A DNA stretch of 64,000 nt, taken from positions 165,570,573-165,634,572 of the forward strand of contig CP092886.1 of NCBI GenBank assembly GCA_030710605.1, given 5' to 3'. The translations under genes and the position numbers were made by a program. The stretch is from Cordylochernes scorpioides (Eukaryota; Arthropoda; Arachnida; Pseudoscorpiones; Chernetidae). Numbering within the stretch: position 1 is the first letter of the stretch; the number at the start of each line of letters is the position of its first letter. The notes under the pieces were generated by a model that was not told the DNA's origin, searched no databases, and worked only from the letters and a program-made list of their open reading frames with translations. Positions 55,761 through 64,000 of the stretch are shown here, in pieces.

Positions 55761-56368
55761 ATTGATATACTGGGCAATTATATATAGTAATTCATATATT
55801 TTATTTACATAATAATATATATAATATTTATATTATATTTATCAAAATGTGATAGGATCAATAGAAACTAATAGAGAAGGCTGAAAGTATGTTTGCATGT
55901 GTATAGTCGGCGTGGCATAATAAATGAAAATATTCAAATATTTTCATTCTTTCGTTGCCTGTTGTTTCACATTCTAACTATATATTTTTATAAATAAAAT
56001 TATATTTCACATTTATATCTCTGTATTCAAAGTATTTTAATTAATTAGAAAATCATGAATTTACCTATTTACAAGTTTACAGTTTATATCTCGAGCGTCC
56101 GCTACATATATCTAGAATTCCTCAAGAGTCCACTGTATCCTCTTTCACACCAATACTCACTATTCTTGGGCGTTGATCCATTGCGATCTCAATGATGTCA
56201 CTCCGATCAAGCTGTCATCACCATCCACAAGATTTTAAAGTCATTCAAGTCTGGAAATAGATGGACTGAAGGCCAAAATAGTTTAAGGAGGAGGAAAAAG
56301 CCTAAGAAAATACGGTAAAAACGATTTCCCATAGAGCAGGAAGGAATTACAGAATAAAGAAAGATGTA

Positions 56369-56578
56369 CACTCATGTACAAAACTTAAGTAGAAATTCTT
56401 TGATATCGCCGGTCGTCTGCTTTTTTTAAATAAGAAGAAAATGAAATTTTGTTCACACTTGGTTATCTCGTGTGTCTTAAATAAAGGCCACTGTGTATCA
56501 AATATATTTCAGAATTAGTGTCTGAATCCCGATATACATGTTAAAAGGTACAACTTCCTTAAATTTTGTCCATGAGTG
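56369..56578. mobile_element. Mariner-type MITE
   Basis: CACTCATGTACAAAACTTAA to TTTTGTCCATGAGTG. Same family as 8396. Confidence 0.65.
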
Positions 56579-56912
56579 TGTGTGAACCAAAAGTAATTTC
56601 TATTTCCATTCAGTTTAAAATGCTAAAATAATTCCATTAAAAGAGCCCAAATCAATAAATATAAAAATGAAATTTCGAGAAAAAGTATATTTATATTGCC
56701 GTAAATAAGAAAATGTTTTGTAACTAAATTTTGTCTCAATATATTTTAATACCCTTATTTATCCGGGTAATTATAAAGTTTATTCATAACTAGGGCCCTT
56801 TTTCTGAGAACATTTAAATGGAGATATTTGAAAATGAATCGAACACTATTACTTGCGCAGGTCTGAGTTTCAACAAGATAGTGGGGACGAGGATAATGAG
56901 AGGGATACTTAC

Positions 56913-56972
56913 GCTGGGTACATCGTCGGGACGGGGCTCATCAAAGCGGACGTAAGAACTCCCAAGACGTTC
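56913..56972 (-). CDS. Host gene exon, 60 bp
   Basis: Minus-strand acceptor TTTTGCAG and donor GTAAGT; 20 codons in phase 0, ERLGSSYVRFDEPRPDDVPS. Its DEPRPDD resembles the NDEPRQ end of the exon at 57770, so the two may share ancestry. Confidence 0.65.
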
Positions 56973-57159
56973 CTGCAAAATTTCTTTATATATATATTTT
57001 TTAAAGAAAAAATCACTTCGCTCCAAAAAATATGAATATGGTTAGTAAACATATAAACTACAGAATACCGTACAACAAAATACCTATATGAAGAGAAAAA
57101 CATATGAAGCTATACCTTCTTCTATTGAAGCGAATTCAAGCTTTCGAGCATACTTTTCA

Positions 57160-57765
57160 TCAGCTAAACTTTGGATCGTGATTCCGAATATGATGAGGAA
57201 CATATCCTTTATCAGTTGAACTGATGATTGTGGTACAGAGCATAATGACGACAATGCCCTTCATAATCTAAAATTAGGATCGCGATGCCGAACATGATGA
57301 CGGACATGTCTTCATCACAGTTAAACTGATGATCATAATGCCGAACATGATGACGGGCATGTCTTCATCGCAATTAAACTGATGATTGTGATGCCGAACA
57401 TGATGACGGGCATGTCTTCATCACAGTTAAACTGATGATCGTAATGCCGAACATGATGACGGGCATGTCTTCATCACAGTTAAACTGATGATCGTAATGC
57501 CGAACAAGATGACGGGCATGTCTTCATCGCAATTAAACTGATGATCGTGATGCCGAACATGATGACGGGCATATCTTCATCACAGTTAAACTGATGATCG
57601 TGATGCCGAACATGATGACGGGCATGTCTTCATCACAGTTAAACTGATGATCGTAATGCCGAACATGATGACGGGCATATCTTCATCACAGTTAAACTGA
57701 TGATCGTGATGCCGAACATGATGACGGGCATGCCATTACTCAGCTGAACTGAGGATCGTGATAAC
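57160..57765 (+). repeat. 53-bp minisatellite
   Basis: About 10 units, for example 57352 and 57405 for GACGGG, built on ATGCCGAACATGATGACGGG and TCTTCATCACAGTTAAACTG. It lies in the intron directly after the exon at 57770, ending within a few bases of its donor site. Confidence 0.8.
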
Positions 57766-57769
57766 TTAC

Positions 57770-57856
57770 TTGGCGGGGTTCGTCATTGGATCCATGCCCA
57801 GGACGTTCAATCGTGAAGGTCAGGTCACTCTTTGGCCGAGTCGAGGAAGGAGTCTC
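57770..57856 (-). CDS. Host gene exon, 87-bp repeat exon copy c
   Basis: Minus-strand acceptor TTTCCAG and donor GTAAGT. 29 codons in phase 0, starting ETPSSTRPKSDLTFTIERPG and ending NDEPRQ. It matches the exon at 58314 almost fully and the one at 59901 more loosely. Hydrophilic and Pro/Ser-rich, likely a flexible segment before the membrane exon. Confidence 0.72.
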
Positions 57857-58313
57857 CTGGAAATATTCAGGTATAAGCAAAATATCTAAATTTATTGTGT
57901 GTGGGATACATTATTTAAAAGTTCAAAATTAAGCAGCACCAGAAATTTATCTACGAATTCTAAAATATCAATATTAAAAGAACAACTGCTAAATTTTTGA
58001 CTGAATATAAACAGTCAATTCTTTTTTCACTCTCCACCCCTGGTTATTTTCAATTTCTAGTGAACTCGTTCCAAACTCTTCTCTACAATCTTAATGTCAA
58101 CGACACAATTTCTCTATTATGGGTCAAAAGTCATTCAAGAACCTTTGGAAACTGATGGAGTGATTCCATTGCCTGTTCCGCAGATTCTTCCTCTTCTAGT
58201 TCAGCTATTGCATTCTATACCGACAAAATATAAATGCGAAACTATATCTTTTATATTTGGTGTTGGAAGAAATATTCGTGTATTTTTATTTTAGACCTTA
58301 TATTTCAACTCAC

Positions 58314-58400
58314 ATGGAGTGGTTCATCATTGGATCCATGTCCAGGGCGCTCAATCGTGAAGGTCAGGTCGCTCCTTGGCCGAGCCGAGGAAGGAGTCTC
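58314..58400 (-). CDS. Host gene exon, 87-bp repeat exon copy b
   Basis: Minus-strand acceptor ATCCAG and donor GTGAGT. 29 codons in phase 0, starting ETPSSARPRSDLTFTIERPG and ending NDEPLH. Similarity to 57770 extends into the intron upstream of the acceptor (TATTCAGGTAT-AGCAAAATA), so the duplication included flanking DNA and is recent. Confidence 0.72.
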
Positions 58401-58639
58401 CTGGATATATTCAGGTATGAGCAAAATATCTAAATTTATTGTGTGTGGGATACATTATTTAAAATTCAAAACTAAACAGCACTAAAAATTTATCTACGAA
58501 TATTTTAGAATATTGAAATTGAAGATTACCACACCCGACGCCTCTCGTATTTTTGAGAAGTCAATAGTCCAGTGCAAGGTCACACAGCACGAAAAAGCCC
58601 AAATCTTAAATAATTCAGAAAGAGAAAACTTCTCGAGTT

Positions 58640-59640
58640 GAAGAAAATATAAGACCGATAGAGGAATTAATTCAGCAAAGAAATCGTGTCGACATATTCT
58701 GGGAGGGTGACATAGATGAATATGTTCTGGACTGAAACGATATGAACAGCGTGGATCAGGAAGGCGCATTCACGGCAAAGCAAGACGAGCTACAGCACCG
58801 CCACAGGCGTAGAGGAAGAAATCGCGCAACAAAATATACCATCAATTTGAAAATGGACATCGCGGCTACTGAGTATCCGCGAGAAGAAATCCAAACTTCA
58901 GGCGATAGAATAGCAAACAACGAGCTGTGCCCGCTATCTTTTGAAGAACCACGGCCCTATGCTAGGTCGGTCGCTAAACAGCAAGACGGCAGTCAGGCGT
59001 TGGCACTGATTGAAGGTGGAAAGAAAGCCCGAGTTGAAACGTATTTCTACAAACGAAGTGCGACGCTTATCCTGGCGTCACGCTTTAGAAGGATTGATAA
59101 GCCTCATGTGGCCGGAGTTTTCAAAGAAAATAAAAGGACCTCCTGCGCTGATCAGGGACGAACAGCTTTTTTTTGGAGGAGGGAAGTGTTAGGACTATGG
59201 CAGAAAGGAAGATTCAATGGTGAGTTTATCAGATCGGGGAGAACATGTGCGTGTCAAGAAAAGGATAAATAAGTAAGTGATACTGGCACCAGGCGGGGGG
59301 GAGTGACCGCGGGATCAAGTAGGAAGCTAAACAGCGGCCGTTCGACAGAGACGATGCTCTCTCAAGAAAGCGCTGGAGTGTTCCGGAAGCAAATATCCAA
59401 ATAGATAGCAGCTGTTGGCCTGTCCGCGGAAGTTTCCTGAAACTTGCCAGGCCGTATTGGCGACTGAACTGTACGGGGCGGACTGCTAGGTTTAAAGTGG
59501 ACAGTGAGACAAGTGTGTCGGTCTACAGCGGCAACAGGTCGCCTAAAAGTCGTCCAGGCCGGACGTGGACTGTGTATGTGAAGTAGGACGCTTTGCAAGG
59601 GTGATATCCACAGTGCCAAGGATCCTTATGATGGCGGAGG
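58640..59640 (+). other. Unidentified open frame and GC-richer interval
   Basis: A 176-codon plus frame (58742-59272) starts MNSVDQEGAFTAKQDELQH and includes RSATLILASRFRRIDKPHV. Adjacent sequence in other frames also looks coding-like. No domain is recognised. It lies in a host intron on the opposite strand, so an unclassified mobile or viral relic is as likely as a nested gene. Confidence 0.3.
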
Positions 59641-59900
59641 AAGTCTCACTCATTTTATTCCTTCAAGTTCGTACCACTCTGATAAAGTCCTAGCTCTAAC
59701 TGCAACCCTTTAAGAACTCACGTGTCGTCTTTATGCCATCCTTATCAGATAAATAACACAAACGGATTTGGGGTGCAGACCCGGCAATATTATACATTTA
59801 GATCTTTTTACTTTCTTCTTAGACTCCTGTAAGATTCTATATAACATAAGATCTCTTAATAGAAGGTGTTTGTGATTGTTTTTGTGTGTTTACCACTTAC

Positions 59901-59987
59901 ATGGAGGGGGGTGCCATCAGATCCCTGCTTAGGGCTCTCAGTAGTAACGGTCAGGTCCCTCTTTTCCGGAACTGGTGGAGGAACGTC
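59901..59987 (-). CDS. Host gene exon, 87-bp repeat exon copy a
   Basis: Minus-strand acceptor TTTTCCAG and donor GTAAGT. 29 codons in phase 0, starting DVPPPVPEKRDLTVTTESPK and ending DGTPLH. It aligns end to end with 58314 and 57770 (DLT, ES/ER-P, GS, P-LH). It is the first exon seen in this window; the gene's start lies beyond or was not recognised. Confidence 0.7.
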
Positions 59988-60709
59988 CTGGAAAAATTCA
60001 TACATGAGCGAGACATCAAATCGTGTGTATGTGGAATATGATTTTAAAACTTAAAATTATACTGGGTTACAAAAATGTTCGTCGAATATATTCCGAAATA
60101 TAAATAAAATTGAATGATCAACTTCCTTTACTATTGGACTGAAAATAAAGAGCTTCAGACATTTAGTCTAGGAGAGATAAATGTTTTAAAAAATATATTT
60201 TTCTTTATAATCTTACCTATATATAAAAATCGCAGTTTTCCATCATTTCGCCTTATTGAATTGCTAATTAATCGTTATAGGGATTGACTTGAGCTGAAGC
60301 ATTTCTTTGTCGAATTATAGGTCTTAGTCAGATTAGGACTATAATGTAGCGCTCTCTCTCTATTCATTTTTATTGATTCGTAGTACGTATTTTGTAGTAT
60401 TAGTTATTTAGCTTATTATGATGCGTATATTTTCGTATTTTGATTTAGTTTATTAATGAAAATTGTGAGCACCGTTATAATTGAATTAACAGAATATTAA
60501 CACAATTATTTTAATTGTAAAAATATCGCTATCTATCTCTCTCTCATAGAAAAGTACTTCAAAAAGAAGAAAAAAACCTACCTCTCTCATTATGATTCAA
60601 TACCGATATGTAATTAAAATATACAAGTATCAGAGTCATCAATCAACAATTCTGTCACCGTTTGCTTTTGTGAATGGAATAAATACCCAAATATGGTCCT
60701 TTTTTATAA

Positions 60710-60780
60710 GCATCGGTGGTTCAGTGGTAGAATGCTCGCCTGCCACGCGGGCGGCCCGGGTTCGATTCCCGGCCGATGCA
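60710..60780 (+). tRNA. tRNA-Gly(GCC)
   Basis: A complete cloverleaf: acceptor GCATCGG/CCGATGC, D arm GTTC-AGTGGTA-GAAT, anticodon stem CTCGC/GCGGG with loop CTGCCAC (GCC), T arm CCGGG-TTCGATT-CCCGG, and discriminator A. A and B boxes match the pol III consensus, and a run of ten T follows directly as terminator. Looks functional. Confidence 0.93.
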
Positions 60781-60870
60781 TTTTTTTTTTACAATTTTTA
60801 AAACTCATTTATATTATTATTAAAATATACAAGTATCAGAGTCACCAACAATTCTGTCACCGTTTGATTT

Positions 60871-60934
60871 TGGTTCAGTGGTAGAATGCTCGCCTGCCAC
60901 GCGGGCTCCCCGGGTTCGATTCCCGGCCGATGCA
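60871..60934 (+). pseudogene. tRNA-Gly(GCC) pseudogene
   Basis: A tandem copy of the tRNA and its upstream flank (CAAGTATCAGAGTCA, ATTCTGTCACCGTTTG), with a deletion of roughly 50 bp that removes the 5' acceptor strand. The variable loop also differs (CTCC for CGGC). The T-run terminator is kept. Confidence 0.85.
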
Positions 60935-61527
60935 TTTTTTTTTTACAATTTTAAAAACCCATTTATATTATTAAAATATATGTGCTTTTCCTGTCTATGT
61001 ACAGATTTATGGTCTATGTACACAAGTATACAAGTATGTATACAAGTTATTTGCAAATTGCGTTGCAAATTTGCCCTTTCGCTCGCAAGCAGCGCCTCTA
61101 GCGGTGAAGATGGGAGGTAATATCAGCTGACCTAATGGACATGTAAAACGTGTTTTAACAGGACATAGAGAAAAATCTGGAAAATATATTTTTCGGATTT
61201 TTAGTCAAGAAAAATAAATTGACAGGTTCTGGGAAAAAAGTAGCTGTTTTTTATTCAGAAATGATGATGACAATATTGCTGTATCATATTTGATTATCAG
61301 ATACAAAATTATATCCGGAAAAATTCCAAAAAGCAGAGACCACGGGTGAATCCAGTTCATTTTTAGTATGCAGGAACAAAATTCTAACAGAAAAACATTC
61401 ATTCGAGCAGAAGACACAAAGCCAGATCATCTTTTTATAAAAATATCGCTTCTCAGACACAAAGTTTGGAGCGGGACGTTTCACAAGAATGACATCCACG
61501 GCGCCAATTTATAATTGTAACGAATAG
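60935..61527. other. AT-rich interval, no gene found
   Basis: Nothing recognised apart from a CGCAAGCAGCGCCTCTAGCG phrase near 61085, similar to wording in the Helitron at 21.9 kb. Confidence 0.4.
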
Positions 61528-62045
61528 TACAGGGTGATCCAAAAGTCCCGCACAACTTTAAAAATTAATAACTCCGCGAATATTTGCGCTAGAGCAATGC
61601 GGTAAACACCATTGTGTTCAGGATGCAATGGGATTTTTTTATGGCAAATAATTAAAAATTCGAAATTGATTTTAGTTACAACTTTATTCCCTAGATGGCG
61701 CCCTACCAGAGTCAGCGATTCAGCGGCCAAATTGTTTGATAAATTGAAAAATATAACTGAACGACACGTATTTTTACTTTTTGAATACCAGGAAAGAACC
61801 CTAATAATATCAAATGATAAATTAATAAAACACCATTTCGCCAAAAGTTAGAAGAAATGGTTAACGATTTTTTAATACAATCTGAGATATGTAAAATAGG
61901 TATATGCAAATTAAAACATGTAGCAAAAAAAAAACTGATATTTTAGATGCGGTTTGCTGGAATCCTCTCTGATGTTTATATTTCGAAAATAATAATTTTC
62001 TATTTTTTTAAATTCAACTCTCTCTCAGTATCGATTATATTTATT
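61528..62045 (+). repeat. Unclassified repeat, copy 2 (inverse of 4024-4540)
   Basis: Starts TACAGGGTGATCCAAAAG and matches the left copy throughout with scattered differences, including the 79-codon frame 61612-61851. Confidence 0.65.
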
Positions 62046-62114
62046 TTAATTCATTTTAGAAATATTTATCTATATCTGATGATTTATTTTACTCTGGAAT
62101 GCCGTTTTTGTTTT

Positions 62115-62250
62115 TGTCGTGTCCAATAAAGAGCCTCAAATTCTTTTCGTTTGCCCAACAAAAAATGTTCAATTTATATACACATTTATTCTTAAATAAT
62201 GAGACTTTAAAGGATGCAAATAATCTTCATCTATTTACATACACAACACA
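62115..62250 (-). repeat. 3' LTR of the right Gypsy copy
   Basis: Minus-strand TGTGTTGTGTATG to ACGACA after a purine tract AAGGGGGGAGA. It is 33 bp shorter than the left copy. Confidence 0.7.
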
Positions 62251-64000
62251 TCTCCCCCCTTAATAATACTCCAGCCGGTATAGGGGTTTCCTGGCTCTCT
62301 GAGGTCTAGAACTGCGGACGGGCACTTGCACAGCGGCAGCCTCCGGTTTAGGAGTGCAAGAGGGCACGTGCAAAGCAACAGGCCCTGGTATAGGAGTGCA
62401 AGAGGGTACGTGCACTGAGGCAGTCTCCTCCTTGTTTCCTGATGTAACCTCTGGAACCTCCTCTTCACTTTATTTCTGACTTCCACCTACAGGCTTCTCT
62501 CCTGATGTTCGAGGAAGTATCAAATTTCTTGTCTCCACTTGTTTCTTCCTCACAGGTCGCAATTGATTGATATGCCTCTTATACACGACGCCCTCGCAAC
62601 TTATAAGGTAGTGACGGTAGCTCAATAATTACAAAATGGTACCTTTTTACCGTTTAGGTCCAGTTGCATAGTTGCGGAAATAAACCTCGCAATCTGTAGT
62701 AAACTGCTCCTGCCTTCTTACGGCCTCATGAAATACCTCTCGCGGAGATTTCCCATCTTGGTATTAAATTCGAGAATCTTGATCTTGAACTTCTCTTCAT
62801 TAGCAGTTCCGCCGGGGAATTCCTTTATCACAATTTGGGGGAATGCTCTATGAGCAAATAGGAAACTTTGTAGATTCGTCTCTAAAGGTTTCTCAAAAGG
62901 TTTTTAAACTCTCTTACATATCTCTCAGCTAAACCATTTGTACTATGATTATACGGACTGGTCTTAATGTGCCGTATACCATTCATTTTGGTAAATTGCT
63001 CGAATTCACCGGAGACAAACTGTCTTCCGTTATGTGTAACAAAAAATTAGGGCAATCCAATTCTGGCGAGAATTTCTCTAAGATGACTTATAATCGTTTT
63101 TCTGGTAATATCTTTGATGATAAAAATTTCTATCCACTTTGAGTATGCGTCCACGAGAACCAAAAACATTCTTCCCATGAACGGACCCGCTAGATCAAGA
63201 TGAAGTCGATGCCACGGTTTTTCGGGCCAAGTCCATTCCGAGATGGTAGCCGGGGGCATGGTTGCCGATTCTTGGCATACTCTACATTCTCTAGTTAACT
63301 CCTCGATGTTACTGTCTATGCCTGGCCACCAGAAAATACCGTCTGGCAATCATCTTCGTTTTAACAATCCCCATGTGTATTTCATGCAAGTCATTTAAAA
63401 TTAAAGATCTTAATTTTTGGGGAATTACCACTCTTTCACGCCATTGAAGACAACCAAACTCCAAACTTAAATTCCTCATTGATCTTATAATGAGGAGCTA
63501 GTGGGTTTTCTCTCGGTACCCTTGTGAATTTCCAGTTGCCTTCTCTAACATTCCTTAATACTATAGACAGTATTTTATCTTGGGGCGTCTCATTAGCCAC
63601 CTCCATAAAAGAGAACGGTACCTCATTCGACTTCCTAAGAAGAAGTACCTGGTCTTCATCAAGAGACTCCCTGACACTCGAATCTAAAGGGAGACGTGAC
63701 AATGCGTCAACATTGGAATTATCACTAGTTTTTCGAAATTCCACAGTATAATTAAAAGCAGCTAATTTTAAGGACCCTCTTTTAATTATGGATGATGCAC
63801 ATATGGGAATTGATTTATGAGGTGAAAATATATGAATTAAGGGTCGGTTGTCTGTGACCAATACAAATTTTCGTCCCAGTAAGTATTGTCTGAATTTCTC
63901 AACGCCAAAAGTTATGCTCAACGCTTTCTTTTCTAGTTGAGAGAAACGTTTTTCCGCTTCAGTTAATAATGTTCTAGAAGCAAAATCTATAAGGCATTCT
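62251..64000 (-). pseudogene. Gypsy/Ty3 pol, second copy (off right edge)
   Basis: Inverse orientation to the 330-2297 copy. RNase H (63436-63990; TLLTEAEKRFSQLEKKALS, VDALSRLPL) stays in one frame here, unlike the left copy. Then a small deletion breaks the frame near 63460. The integrase (63047-63349) has ECRVCQES and LVLVDAYSKW. The TAA before the second catalytic block is shared with the left copy, and the catalytic Asp is further changed to His (VTHNGRQF). The C-terminal repeats near 62290-62420 match the left copy. The element continues beyond the window. Confidence 0.85.

Overview
This is an AT-rich stretch of an animal nuclear genome, probably an arthropod and perhaps an arachnid. That inference rests on the repertoire of BEL/Pao, Gypsy, Jockey-type LINE, mariner/pogo-type MITE, Helitron and Penelope-like repeats, on GT-AG introns, and on a pol III tRNA-Gly gene. 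Almost all long reading frames belong to transposons. The host genes show up only as short exons scattered among repeats.

Host genes (minus strand). I find 14 short exons with good splice sites. All but one have lengths divisible by three, and those are read in phase 0. The right-hand group (59.9 kb down to 51.1 kb) has three homologous 87-bp exons, a 60-bp and a 36-bp exon, a 156-bp exon with two membrane segments, and a short last exon with a stop codon. The left-hand group (41.3 kb down to 9.8 kb) has a further hydrophobic exon, a basic exon, acidic exons, and three homologous 75-bp exons. They may be one gene with alternative 3' ends or two adjacent genes. The protein is not recognised.

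Transposons by region. 0-7.7 kb: a transposase fragment, Gypsy pol plus LTR, a LINE fragment, an unclassified repeat, and BEL/Pao integrase plus LTR. 11.5-16.7 kb: a complete Gypsy element (minus strand) with LTRs identical by eye and a 4-bp target duplication, but with a mutated RT catalytic site, a stop and several frameshifts. 17-22.5 kb: a minisatellite with a Helitron end, a 161-bp tandem array, and a non-autonomous Helitron. 33-35.6 kb: a LINE ORF1-only element and a minus-strand Helitron. 61.5-64 kb: an inverted copy of the Gypsy/unclassified-repeat pair found at 0.4-4.5 kb.

The most interesting layer is a set of palindromic, Penelope-like, non-coding elements whose arms carry hammerhead ribozyme motifs. 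Five have an intact canonical core (CTGANGA, stem II, GAAA) and matching, family-specific stem I sequences. About a dozen more are decayed or variant copies. In palindromes with two arms, the ribozymes point outward, minus strand on the left and plus strand on the right. A second cross-family signal is the 8-mer AGATGGCG, with at least 26 exact copies in several unrelated repeat families.

All calls were made by eye. No search, folding or alignment program was run.
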